From the NCBI GenBank assembly GCA_011620245.1, contig WOZN01000145.1, forward strand, positions 1-7,489: DNA of 7,489 bases, read 5' to 3'. Position numbers and translations under genes: made by a program. This document shows, piece after piece, positions 1 through 6,369 of this stretch; within the stretch, counting starts at the first letter, position 1, and each line of letters begins with the position of its first letter. Below the pieces are notes generated by a model. The model saw nothing but the letters and a program-made list of their open reading frames with translations, was not told the DNA's origin and did no database searches. Origin of the DNA: Acidovorax sp. GTDB taxonomy: Bacteria; Pseudomonadota; Gammaproteobacteria; Burkholderiales; Burkholderiaceae_C.

Positions 1-48
1 CTCGGCCCCGTGTCCCGTGAAAACGTCGCTCGCTTCGAGGTGAAATAG
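1..48 (+). CDS. C-terminal end of an upstream gene, probably RodZ-like (DUF4115) protein, partial
   Basis: Frame 1 reads [15 protein letters not shown] and then TAG at 46-48. Only the last 15 residues are present, so the identity is tentative. A helix-turn-helix/RodZ-type protein with a C-terminal DUF4115 domain commonly sits directly before ispG in Beta- and Gammaproteobacteria, and those proteins often end in a short 'DNVAR-hydrophobic' beta-strand much like this one. The final G of the stop is the first G of the ispG GTG start, which implies co-transcription and translational coupling. Position and the tail sequence support the call; the catalytic or structural domains cannot be seen. Confidence 0.55.
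   Translation, partial: LGPVSRENVARFEVK
37..40 (+). promoter_or_regulatory. Ribosome binding site deciding the ispG GTG start
   Basis: GAGG lies 7 bases before the GTG at 48 and inside the end of the upstream gene. The next candidate start, the ATG at 57, would be 16 bases away and has no purine motif of its own at a good distance. This favours GTG 48 as the start of ispG. Confidence 0.55.
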
Positions 49-1328
49 TGGAAAACATGGTTGGCGATAACGCTCCGGTCAATGTAGCAAAACCAGCCCC
101 TCGCCGCTCCAGGCAGGCGCAGGTAATGTGGGGGTCCCGCATTGTCACGGTCGGTGGCGATGCGCCTGTGCGTGTCCAGTCCATGACCAATACGGACACG
201 GTGGACGTTATCGGCACGGCCATCCAGGTCAAGGAGCTTGCCCAGGCGGGGTCGGAGTTCGTTCGCATCACCGTCAACACGCCCGAGGCAGCGGCTGCGG
301 TTCCCTGCATTCGGGAGCAGCTCGATCGCATGGGTGAGAGCGTCCCCCTGGTCGGTGATTTTCATTACAACGGACATCGGCTCCTGACGGATTTTCCGGA
401 TTGTGCGCAGGCATTGTCGAAATACCGCATCAATCCGGGCAACGTCGGCAAGGGCGACAAGCGCGATCGCCAGTTCGGTCAGATGATCGAAGCGGCAATA
501 CGGTGGAACAAACCGGTTCGCATCGGTGTCAATTGGGGCAGCCTGGATCAGGAGCTTCTGGCCAGTCTGATGGATACCAACAGCCGCCGTTCAGCCCCCT
601 GGGATGCGCGCCAGGTGATGTATGAGGCGTTGATCACATCAGCAGTGGAGTCAGCGCACCGTGCCGAAGAAATGGGCATGGACGGCAATCAGATCATCCT
701 GTCGTGCAAGGTCAGTGGTGTTCAGGATCTGATTTCGGTTTACCGTGAACTGGCGCGCCGTTGCGACTATGCCCTGCATCTGGGGCTCACGGAAGCGGGC
801 ATGGGTACCAAGGGGACCGTTGCATCCGCCACTGCCTTGTCGATCCTGCTGCAAGAGGGCATCGGCGACACCATTCGCGTATCGCTCACGCCACAACCGG
901 GCGAGGCGCGGACGCAGGAAGTGGTGGTCGCCTCGGAGATCCTGCAGTCGCTGGGGCTGCGGATTTTCGTGCCCAGCGTGACGGCCTGCCCAGGCTGTGG
1001 CCGCACCACCAGCACCACGTTCCAGGACCTTGCCAAACAGATTGACGATTTCCTTCGCGCACAGATGCCCGTGTGGCGGGTGCGTTATCCCGGTGTGGAA
1101 AACCTCAAGGTTGCGGTCATGGGGTGCATCGTGAATGGCCCCGGCGAAAGCAAGCATGCAGATGTCGGAATCAGCCTTCCCGGAACCGGCGAAGCGCCCG
1201 CAGCCCCGGTGTTCATTGACGGTGAAAAAGTCCTCACCCTGCGGGGTGACAACATTGCCAATGAATTCCACCAGATCGTTGAGAACTACATCGAAAAGCG
1301 CTTTGGTGCTGTGCCTTCGGCGGCATAG
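48..1328 (+). CDS. ispG: 4-hydroxy-3-methylbut-2-enyl diphosphate synthase (IspG/GcpE)
   Basis: IspG is the cytosolic iron-sulfur enzyme of the MEP isoprenoid pathway. It reductively opens 2-C-methylerythritol 2,4-cyclodiphosphate to HMBPP, using electrons from ferredoxin or flavodoxin. The 426-residue product has the bacterial two-domain layout. The N-terminal TIM-barrel part carries VQSMTNTDT (43-51), GDFHYNG (103-109) and RINPGNVG (127-134). The C-terminal cluster domain carries ACPGCGRT, with Cys314 and Cys317, and [10 protein letters not shown], with Cys360 and Glu367. These are the three Cys and one Glu expected to hold the [4Fe-4S] cluster, so the enzyme should be active. The length suits the betaproteobacterial form, which is longer than the roughly 370-residue E. 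coli protein. The GTG start is supported by GAGG at 37-40; ATG 57 is the alternative. The gene overlaps the upstream stop by one base and is followed by a 117-base gap before hisS. Confidence 0.97.
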   Translation: MENMVGDNAPVNVAKPAPRRSRQAQVMWGSRIVTVGGDAPVRVQSMTNTDTVDVIGTAIQVKELAQAGSEFVRITVNTPEAAAAVPCIREQLDRMGESVPLVGDFHYNGHRLLTDFPDCAQALSKYRINPGNVGKGDKRDRQFGQMIEAAIRWNKPVRIGVNWGSLDQELLASLMDTNSRRSAPWDARQVMYEALITSAVESAHRAEEMGMDGNQIILSCKVSGVQDLISVYRELARRCDYALHLGLTEAGMGTKGTVASATALSILLQEGIGDTIRVSLTPQPGEARTQEVVVASEILQSLGLRIFVPSVTACPGCGRTTSTTFQDLAKQIDDFLRAQMPVWRVRYPGVENLKVAVMGCIVNGPGESKHADVGISLPGTGEAPAAPVFIDGEKVLTLRGDNIANEFHQIVENYIEKRFGAVPSAA

Positions 1329-1343
1329 TCCGGTAGCTCGGCC

Positions 1344-1364
1344 CTGGCAGGGCTGACCTGCCAG
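1344..1364 (+). other. Perfect 8-bp stem-loop between ispG and hisS
   Basis: CTGGCAGG (1344-1351) and CCTGCCAG (1357-1364) are exact inverted repeats around a 5-base loop, starting 15 bases after the ispG stop. No U-tract follows, only TCATTGCTG, so this is not a standard intrinsic terminator. It could be an mRNA-stabilising or processing hairpin that separates ispG and hisS expression, or a weak terminator. The structure is read directly from the sequence; the role is inferred. Confidence 0.6.
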
Positions 1365-1391
1365 TCATTGCTGTGCCATGTTCGTCATCTT

Positions 1392-1400
1392 CCCCCCCCC
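1392..1400 (+). repeat. Homopolymer run of nine C in the hisS leader
   Basis: Nine consecutive C lie in the ispG-hisS gap, 45 bases before the GTG chosen for hisS. If translation began at the upstream TTG at 1368, the tract would be coding and length changes would shift the frame. With the GTG 1446 start it is untranslated leader. I see no convincing -35/-10 pair positioned around it. Confidence 0.85.
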
Positions 1401-1435
1401 ACCACAAAGAAAAATATCGCAGTGAGTACTGAAAA

Positions 1436-1440
1436 AGGAG
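1436..1440 (+). promoter_or_regulatory. Shine-Dalgarno AGGAG deciding the hisS start
   Basis: AGGAG ends 5 bases before the GTG at 1446 and is the best ribosome binding site in the leader. The in-frame GTG at 1422 and TTG at 1368 lack a comparable motif. The chosen start gives the protein an N-terminus [18 protein letters not shown], typical of betaproteobacterial HisRS. Confidence 0.75.
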
Positions 1441-1445
1441 CCCCT

Positions 1446-2747
1446 GTGTCGAAGCTTGAAAAGCTGACCGCTGTCAAAGGCATGAACGATATCTTGCCGC
1501 CCGACTCCGCACGGTGGGAATGGCTGGAAGGCAAGGTTCGTGCACTCATGGAGCGGTACGCCTATCGCAATATTCGCACCCCCATCGTCGAACCGACGTC
1601 GCTGTTTGTGCGCAGCCTGGGTGAAGTCACGGACATCGTCGAGAAGGAGATGTATTCCTTTGAAGACCGCCTCAATGGCGAGCAACTGACCTTGCGGCCG
1701 GAGGCGACGGCAGGTGTGGTTCGCGCGGTGGCTGAACATTCCATGCTGTATGACGGTGGCAAACGTTTGTACTACATGGGTCCCATGTTCCGCCATGAGC
1801 GCCCCCAGCGGGGTCGATACCGTCAGTTCCACCAGATCGGAGCGGAAGCGCTCGGATTTCCGGGAGCGGAACTGGATGCGGAATTGATTTTGCTGGCCAA
1901 TGCATTGTGGAAAGAATTGGGCCTTCAGAATGTGCGCCTGGAACTCAACAGCCTCGGGCAACCTGACGAGCGCAAGGCGCACCGCGCAGCCTTGATCGCC
2001 TATCTGGAGCGCCATGGGGATGTTCTGGATGAGGAGGCGCGCCGGCGCCTGCACAGCAATCCGCTGCGGATTCTGGACACCAAGAACCCGGCCATGCAGC
2101 CGATTGTCGAGGCGGCGCCGCGATTGATCGATTTCCTGGGTGAGGCATCCCTGCATCACTTCAATGCAGTGAAGGCCATTTTGGATGCCAACGGAGTTTC
2201 CTGGCAGGTCAATCCACGTTTGGTGCGCGGCATGGATTACTACAATCTGACGGTGTTTGAGTTTGTGACCGACCAGCTGGGCTCCCAAGGCACCATTTGC
2301 GGCGGTGGGAGGTATGACTACCTGATTGAGCAAATTGGTGGCAAGGCCGCGCCTGCCGTTGGCTGGGCGCTCGGGGTGGAGCGCGTGCTGGAACTTCTGA
2401 AAGAGCAGGGTGGCGCCATTGCACCGGTATCCCCGGATGTTTATGCCGTCATCCCGGATGTGACCACCTTGCCTGTGGCCGTTGCAACACTGGAGAAGTT
2501 GCGGGCGCATGGTGTCAGTGTCCAGATGCATGGCGCCCCTGCGTCGGGTGAAGGCATGGGCAGCATGAAATCCCAGTTCAAAAAAGCCGACGCCAGTGGT
2601 GCCCGGCATGCACTTGTTTTTGGGTCCGATGAGTTGGCGCGTGGCATGGTCTTGTGCAAGTCATTGCGAGATGGCAGCGGTGCGCAGACAGAGCACCGCC
2701 TTGATAACGTTTCCGATTGGGCCGGTGCCCTCCAAATTTCCCGTTAA
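1446..2747 (+). CDS. hisS: Histidyl-tRNA synthetase (HisRS)
   Basis: HisRS is the cytosolic class II aminoacyl-tRNA synthetase that charges tRNA-His with histidine using ATP. From GTG 1446 the product is 433 residues, the usual size. Visible signatures, numbered from that start, are: KGMNDILPP (11-19); TLRPEATAG (82-90); motif 2 from 109 to 134 with [15 protein letters not shown]; the histidine-specific RGMDYY (261-266) with catalytic Arg261; [10 protein letters not shown] (282-291); and motif 3 [14 protein letters not shown] (305-318). The remainder, about 330-425, is the anticodon-binding domain, including the conserved [10 protein letters not shown] stretch. An open frame extends upstream to 1368, but the AGGAG at 1436-1440 and the family N-terminus favour GTG 1446. 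The TM-anchored TPR gene starts 14 bases after the stop, so both are probably on one transcript. No key residue is missing. Confidence 0.97.
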   Translation: MSKLEKLTAVKGMNDILPPDSARWEWLEGKVRALMERYAYRNIRTPIVEPTSLFVRSLGEVTDIVEKEMYSFEDRLNGEQLTLRPEATAGVVRAVAEHSMLYDGGKRLYYMGPMFRHERPQRGRYRQFHQIGAEALGFPGAELDAELILLANALWKELGLQNVRLELNSLGQPDERKAHRAALIAYLERHGDVLDEEARRRLHSNPLRILDTKNPAMQPIVEAAPRLIDFLGEASLHHFNAVKAILDANGVSWQVNPRLVRGMDYYNLTVFEFVTDQLGSQGTICGGGRYDYLIEQIGGKAAPAVGWALGVERVLELLKEQGGAIAPVSPDVYAVIPDVTTLPVAVATLEKLRAHGVSVQMHGAPASGEGMGSMKSQFKKADASGARHALVFGSDELARGMVLCKSLRDGSGAQTEHRLDNVSDWAGALQISR

Positions 2748-2761
2748 TTCCGAGCATATTC

Positions 2762-3448
2762 ATGGCCAATCATCTCGATCTCGAAGAACAAGAGCAGCTT
2801 GATCAACTCAAGCATTTCTGGAACACCTGGGGGACATTGATCACTACCTTGGCGCTGCTGGTGTTGGGCTCTGTAGCGGCCTGGAATGGTTACCAGTATT
2901 GGCACAATCGCCAGGCAACGCAGGCTGCGGCACTCTTTGATGCCGTGGATGTGGCTGCTCGCGCCGGTGACCAGGCTCGTATGGAGCAGGCGTTTGGTGA
3001 CCTGCGCTCCAAATATGCAGGAACGACGCAAACCGCCCAGGCTGGGCTGATGCTTGCCAAATCCATGCTCGACGCCGGCAATGTCCAGGGTGCCAGGCAA
3101 GCATTGACCTGGGTTGCGGAAAAGGCCGGTGATGACGGCTACAGGGCGCTTGCCAGGTTGCGCCTGTCCAGTGTGCTGATGGACCAGAAGGAACTGGATG
3201 ACGCGCTCAAACAGGTTTCCGGATCGTTTCCGGCCGAGTTCGATGCGGTGGTTGCTGACCGCAAGGGTGATATCTTGATGCTGCAGGGCAAGCAGGACCA
3301 GGCCGTCGCCGAGTACAGCCGTGCATTCAAGGCGTTTGATGACCGTGTGGAGTATCGCCGCCTGGTGGAGGTCAAGCTCAACGCACTGGGAGTCCGTCCC
3401 CAAGGCGCAGCCGTAGCGGCCGTTGCATCCGATGAGGTCAAAAAATGA
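2762..3448 (+). CDS. yfgM: YfgM-family membrane-anchored tetratricopeptide protein (UPF0070)
   Basis: This 228-residue inner-membrane protein has a short cytosolic N-terminus (MANHLDLEEQEQLDQLKHFW), one hydrophobic helix at about residues 23-44, and a periplasmic alpha-helical domain with TPR-like repeats, such as SKYAGTTQTAQAGLMLAKS and KGDILMLQGKQDQAVAEYSRA. In E. coli, YfgM associates with the SecYEG translocon and the chaperone PpiD and is thought to help hand over exported proteins. That role is transferred by family and position. The start is the ATG at 2762: the open frame continues to 2717, but this ATG gives the typical family N-terminus. Its Shine-Dalgarno is weak (GAG in CCGAGCAT), so it may rely on coupling to hisS, whose stop is 14 bases away. 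The end overlaps bamB by ATGA. Family assignment is firm; the exact periplasmic function is less so. Confidence 0.9.
   Translation: MANHLDLEEQEQLDQLKHFWNTWGTLITTLALLVLGSVAAWNGYQYWHNRQATQAAALFDAVDVAARAGDQARMEQAFGDLRSKYAGTTQTAQAGLMLAKSMLDAGNVQGARQALTWVAEKAGDDGYRALARLRLSSVLMDQKELDDALKQVSGSFPAEFDAVVADRKGDILMLQGKQDQAVAEYSRAFKAFDDRVEYRRLVEVKLNALGVRPQGAAVAAVASDEVKK
3434..3438 (+). promoter_or_regulatory. Ribosome binding site for bamB inside the end of yfgM
   Basis: GAGGT lies just before the bamB ATG at 3445 (7 bases after GAGG), within the last codons of yfgM. Together with the ATGA stop-start overlap this suggests termination-reinitiation coupling between the two genes. Confidence 0.6.
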
Positions 3449-4611
3449 GATTTGTTCTATCCCTGCGTTCTCCACTGTCGATCGCACGTGCCAAGCAGCT
3501 GGCGTCTGCGCTTTTGATTGGGGCTGTGCTGAGTGGCTGCTCCCTCTGGGGCGGCAGTTCCAAGCCGGTGCCTGCGGAGCTTGGCCCCAATGTTCCCGTG
3601 CTGGGGGTTCGCCAGGTGTGGACAGCGCGCGTCGGGGCTGTTGCAGGGTTGCCCCTGGATGTTCACGTCAATGGCTACGTCGTGACGCTGGCATCTGCGG
3701 ACGGCGTGGTGGTTGCTCTGGATGCACGCTCGGGGGCGGATATCTGGCGCACCGCGCTGGGTGAGCCCTTGTCGGCGGGTGTTGGCAGTGACGGCAAATG
3801 GACTGCTGTTGTCTCCCGCAGCAACATGCTGGTGGTCATGGAGGCGGGGCGCGAGCTGTGGCGCAAGCCTTTGCAGACGCAAACCTTCACGGCGCCGCTG
3901 GTCGCAGGAAACCGCATTTTTGTGTTGTCTGCCGACCGGTCGGTCTCTGCCTACGATGCAGCGACGGGGCGGCGTTTGTGGATCCAGTCCCGCCCAAGCG
4001 AGCCGCTGGTATTGCGTCAATCCGGGGTGCTCCTGGCGGTCGGCGATACGCTGGTGGCCGGACTTTCGGGGCGACTTGTAGGGTTCAACCCTGACAATGG
4101 CATTGTGCGATGGGAGGCCCCCCTGGCCAGTGCCCGTGGCACGAACGATGTCGAGCGCCTGGTGGATCTGGTCGGACGTGTTTCGCGTGTCGGCGACAGT
4201 GTCTGCGCGCGTTCATTTCAAGCTGCGGTGGGGTGCGTGAATACGGCGCGCGGCACCGTGGCGTGGACGCAGGTTGCCGCGGGAACCGAGGGCATCCATG
4301 GTGACGGCGATCTTATATTTGGGGCTGAAAGCAACGGTTTGCTGCTTGCCTGGAGAAGAGCCGATGGCACGCGTGCCTGGACATCGGATCGACTTAAATT
4401 TCGAAAGCTCACGGCACCATTGCTTTTGGGACGGTCGGTCGTCGTAGGGGATGATGCCGGGCTCGTGCATCTGCTGTCCCGCGAGGATGGCAGTCCCCTG
4501 AATCGCTTGACCACAGATGCCTCCGGCATCGCCGCCGCGCCGGTTGTCGCCGCAGATACTTTGGTGGTTGTCACCCGCAATGGCGGGATATACGGCTTCC
4601 GTCCTGATTGA
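3445..4611 (+). CDS. bamB: Outer membrane assembly lipoprotein BamB (YfgL)
   Basis: BamB is the beta-propeller lipoprotein of the BAM complex, which folds beta-barrel proteins into the outer membrane. It binds the POTRA domains of BamA. The 388-residue precursor has a basic N-terminus, a hydrophobic segment (about 19-28) and a lipobox LSGC with the lipidated Cys32. The next residue is Ser rather than Asp, consistent with Lol sorting to the outer membrane. PQQ-like propeller strands recur, for example [16 protein letters not shown] (87-102), [14 protein letters not shown] (166-179), [18 protein letters not shown] (210-227), [13 protein letters not shown] (300-312) and [10 protein letters not shown] (341-350), ending in GGIYGFRPD. 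The segment [15 protein letters not shown] (231-245) matches the conserved BamB loop around the RL-D signature associated with BamA contact. The ATG overlaps the yfgM stop by 4 bases; der starts 13 bases after the stop. The gene appears complete. Confidence 0.95.
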   Translation: MRFVLSLRSPLSIARAKQLASALLIGAVLSGCSLWGGSSKPVPAELGPNVPVLGVRQVWTARVGAVAGLPLDVHVNGYVVTLASADGVVVALDARSGADIWRTALGEPLSAGVGSDGKWTAVVSRSNMLVVMEAGRELWRKPLQTQTFTAPLVAGNRIFVLSADRSVSAYDAATGRRLWIQSRPSEPLVLRQSGVLLAVGDTLVAGLSGRLVGFNPDNGIVRWEAPLASARGTNDVERLVDLVGRVSRVGDSVCARSFQAAVGCVNTARGTVAWTQVAAGTEGIHGDGDLIFGAESNGLLLAWRRADGTRAWTSDRLKFRKLTAPLLLGRSVVVGDDAGLVHLLSREDGSPLNRLTTDASGIAAAPVVAADTLVVVTRNGGIYGFRPD

Positions 4612-4624
4612 TGGGTTGTTTTCA

Positions 4625-5968
4625 ATGAAGCCAGTTATCGCCCTCGTGGGGCGTCCGAACGTCGGAAAATCCACGTTGTTCAACCGCCTCACAAAGTCGA
4701 GGGATGCCATCGTGGCCGACTTTGCCGGGTTGACGCGCGACAGGCATTACGGCAAGGGAAAGCAAGGCAAGCACGAGTACATCGTTATCGACACCGGGGG
4801 GTTCGAGCCGGACGCATCCAGTGGCATCTACCACGAGATGGCCAAGCAGACGCAGCAGGCTGTGGCGGAAGCCGATGTGGTGATTTTTGTGGTGGACGCC
4901 CGCGCAGGTGTTTCGGCGCAGGACCACGATATTGCGAACTATCTGCGCCGCCTGGGCAAGCCCTGTGTTTTGGTGGCGAACAAGGCGGAGGGCATGCTGC
5001 AGGGTATCCAGCTGGCTGAGTTCTATGAACTGGGCCTGGGTGATGTCTACCCTGTCTCGGCAGCCCATGGGCAGGGAATCCGCGGGCTGGTTGACCTTGC
5101 CCTGGAGCCTCTTCATCTGCCAGAGCCGGACGATGCCGAGCAGGACGTCGACAAGGGTGTGATCAAGCTGGCGGTGGCCGGTCGTCCCAATGTGGGCAAA
5201 TCAACGCTGATCAACACCTGGCTGGGTGAAGAGCGCCTGGTGGCATTCGACATGCCGGGCACAACGCGCGATGCCATCACGGTGCCTTTTGAGCGCAATG
5301 GACAGCGGTTTGAGTTGGTCGACACTGCCGGCTTGCGTCGCAAGGGGAAGGTGTTTGAGGCCATCGAGAAGTTCTCGGTGGTCAAGACCTTGCAGGCTAT
5401 CGAGTCCGCCAATGTTGTCTTGTTGTTGCTGGATGCCACCCAGGGTGTCACGGACCAGGATGCACATATTGCCGGATACATCCTTGAGAGCGGGCGCGCG
5501 GTGGTTCTGGCCGTCAACAAATGGGATGCCGTTGATGACTACCAGCGCCAATTGCTGCAGCGGTCTATTGAAACCCGGCTGGCATTCCTGAAGTTTGCGG
5601 CAATGCATTTCATTTCTGCAAAAAAGAGGCAAGGACTGGGCCCCCTGTGGGCTTCCATCGTACAGGCGCACAAGGCAGCTACCTGCAAGATGTCCACACC
5701 GGTGCTCACCCGCGTGCTGCTGGAGGCGGTGCAGTTTCAAGCGCCCAAGCGCGCAGGCATGTTCCGCCCCAAGATGCGTTACGCCCACCAGGGCGGCATG
5801 AATCCACCGGTCATCGTGATCCATGGCAATTCTTTGGAACATGTGACGGATGCCTACAAACGTTTTCTGGAGGGGCGTTTTCGCAAGGAATTCGATCTGG
5901 TGGGAACACCGCTGCGCATCGAAATGAAGACATCTCACAACCCCTTCGCCGACAAAGACGACAGTTAA
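4625..5968 (+). CDS. der: Ribosome-associated GTPase Der (EngA), double Era-like G domains
   Basis: Der is an essential GTPase with two tandem G domains and a C-terminal KH-like domain, required for maturation of the 50S subunit. The 447-residue product shows G domain 1 with P-loop GRPNVGKS (9-16), DTGG (56-59) and the G4 box NKAE (119-122). It then has an acidic linker (about 166-177) and G domain 2 with P-loop GRPNVGKS (186-193), the switch region PGTTRDAI (211-218), [10 protein letters not shown] (233-242) and NKWD (298-301). The KH-like part covers about 355-440 and includes [11 protein letters not shown]. In G4 of domain 1, Glu replaces the Asp that normally reads guanine; my recollection is that this is frequent in betaproteobacterial Der, so I do not treat it as damage. 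The ATG at 4625 gives the standard [17 protein letters not shown]-terminus, although the frame stays open back to 4517. The ribosome binding site is weak (GGG at 4613-4615). In many relatives hfq comes next, but not here. Confidence 0.97.
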   Translation: MKPVIALVGRPNVGKSTLFNRLTKSRDAIVADFAGLTRDRHYGKGKQGKHEYIVIDTGGFEPDASSGIYHEMAKQTQQAVAEADVVIFVVDARAGVSAQDHDIANYLRRLGKPCVLVANKAEGMLQGIQLAEFYELGLGDVYPVSAAHGQGIRGLVDLALEPLHLPEPDDAEQDVDKGVIKLAVAGRPNVGKSTLINTWLGEERLVAFDMPGTTRDAITVPFERNGQRFELVDTAGLRRKGKVFEAIEKFSVVKTLQAIESANVVLLLLDATQGVTDQDAHIAGYILESGRAVVLAVNKWDAVDDYQRQLLQRSIETRLAFLKFAAMHFISAKKRQGLGPLWASIVQAHKAATCKMSTPVLTRVLLEAVQFQAPKRAGMFRPKMRYAHQGGMNPPVIVIHGNSLEHVTDAYKRFLEGRFRKEFDLVGTPLRIEMKTSHNPFADKDDS

Positions 5969-6010
5969 TGATCCGGCCCTTTGATGGTATGAACTACCGT
6001 TCAGGCAGAG

Positions 6011-6046
6011 CCCTTCGACAGGCTCAGGACAGGCTTTTCGAAGCCC
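6011..6046. repeat. REP-like intergenic element of the 'CCTTCGACAGGCTCAGG' type
   Basis: The core CCCTTCGACAGGCTCAGGAC (6011-6030) is a sequence I recognise as recurring many times between genes in numerous betaproteobacterial genomes. Its minus-strand translation here reads ACPEPVEG and its plus-strand translation reads LRQAQDR, both familiar spurious peptides from this repeat. It can fold two ways on the + strand. CTTCGA (6013-6018) can pair with TCGAAG (6038-6043). Alternatively GGCTT (6032-6036) can pair with AAGCC (6041-6045) around a TTCG loop. The structure is read from sequence; the family link is from memory. Confidence 0.7.
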
Positions 6047-6091
6047 GTAGCCAGAGCCATCCCCCCCGATCCGTGGTGGAGTGGCCAGCAG

Positions 6092-6135
6092 CATGAGCAC
6101 GCTCACGCAGCGTCATGAGCATGCTCACGCAGCGA
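6092..6135. repeat. Two-copy 22-bp tandem repeat with an internal 12-bp palindrome
   Basis: Copies at 6092-6113 and 6114-6135 match at 20 of 22 positions; they differ at unit positions 9 (C/T) and 22 (T/A). Copy 2 contains the exact palindrome TGAGCATGCTCA (6116-6127). Copy 1 has TGAGCACGCTCA, which breaks the symmetry at one pair. The adjoining CACGCAGCG is also repeated. This could be a duplicated protein-binding site or a decaying fragment of a dispersed repeat; I cannot distinguish these from one window. Confidence 0.8.
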
Positions 6136-6227
6136 GCGCACAGCCCGCAATGTGCCCCTGCTGCGCGAATTCTTTTGCCTATGCCATGCTATGCCGCCTG
6201 CCGCACCCGGCCGGGTTTGCGCAGTAG
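6093..6227 (+). CDS. Doubtful 44-residue His/Cys-containing small open frame
   Basis: From ATG 6093 the frame gives 44 residues and stops at TAG 6225-6227. The peptide has HEHAH at residues 8-12, MCPCC at 20-24 and a further Cys34, which superficially resembles a metal-binding peptide. A GGAG at 6078-6081 precedes the ATG by 11 bases, longer than ideal. The HxHxH part, however, is simply copy 2 of the 22-bp tandem repeat read one frame away from copy 1, so the motif may be accidental. No known family is recognised and I expect it is probably not a gene. Confidence 0.12.
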   Translation: MSTLTQRHEHAHAASAQPAMCPCCANSFAYAMLCRLPHPAGFAQ

Positions 6228-6244
6228 CCGCCGCACTGGCCGGG
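6206..6244. repeat. GC-rich inverted repeat upstream of the xdhC-like gene
   Basis: CCCGGCC (6206-6212) and GGCCGGG (6238-6244) are perfect 7-bp inverted repeats with a 25-base spacer. The left arm is itself part of the 10-bp palindrome CCCGGCCGGG (6206-6215). Inside the spacer CAGT (6222-6225) can pair with ACTG (6235-6238). No T-tract follows, so it is not a typical terminator. In DNA this GC-rich such a repeat may be fortuitous. Confidence 0.4.
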
Positions 6245-6369
6245 CGTCATGCAACAGGCCGCGAGGTCGAGCGCACGGGTGGCTTTGGCCGCGCCAGTAT
6301 CGCGGGCCGCAGGCGGCGCGCAGCGCAGTGGAAATGTGAAATGGTGCAGTTGTAACTGGTGAAAATGCC

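Larger units (their letters stand above)
5969..6369. other. 401-base gene-poor junction between der and the xdhC-like gene
   Basis: No convincing gene is present on either strand. The stretch holds a REP-like element (6011-6046), a run of seven C (6061-6067), a 22-bp tandem duplication (6092-6135) and GC-rich inverted repeats (6206-6244). I found no hairpin followed by a T-run that would terminate der transcription, and no clear sigma-70 or sigma-54 promoter for the downstream gene. A 42-codon frame starts at 5968, overlapping the der stop, but reads through the REP-like repeat and looks accidental. The familiar downstream neighbour hfq is absent from all frames I could read. Confidence 0.7.

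Noticed and set aside
463..470. GCGATCGC palindrome inside ispG
   Set aside because: I noticed only this copy, and it encodes conserved-context residues; it is not evidence of a dispersed repeat.
1365..2609. 414-residue open frame on the minus strand, antisense to hisS
   Set aside because: It lies almost entirely over hisS, whose motifs are intact. The translation shows no recognisable domain and is explained by codon bias leaving few stops in the antisense frame.
5968..6096. 42-codon frame starting with an ATG that overlaps the der stop
   Set aside because: The TAATG coupling looks attractive, but the frame reads through the REP-like element (LRQAQDR) and resembles no protein family; in particular it is not hfq.
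5201..6106. 301-residue minus-strand open frame across der and the REP-like repeat
   Set aside because: It is antisense to der and passes through the repeat, producing the well-known spurious PEPVEG peptide, which marks it as non-coding.
6289..6305. CCGCG / CGCGG inverted repeat before xdhC as a possible operator
   Set aside because: A 5-bp stem in DNA this rich in G and C is expected by chance and has no matching motif nearby.
6337..6369. Possible promoter just upstream of xdhC
   Set aside because: I could not find a -35/-10 pair with acceptable spacing, nor a GG-N10-GC sigma-54 pattern that convinced me.
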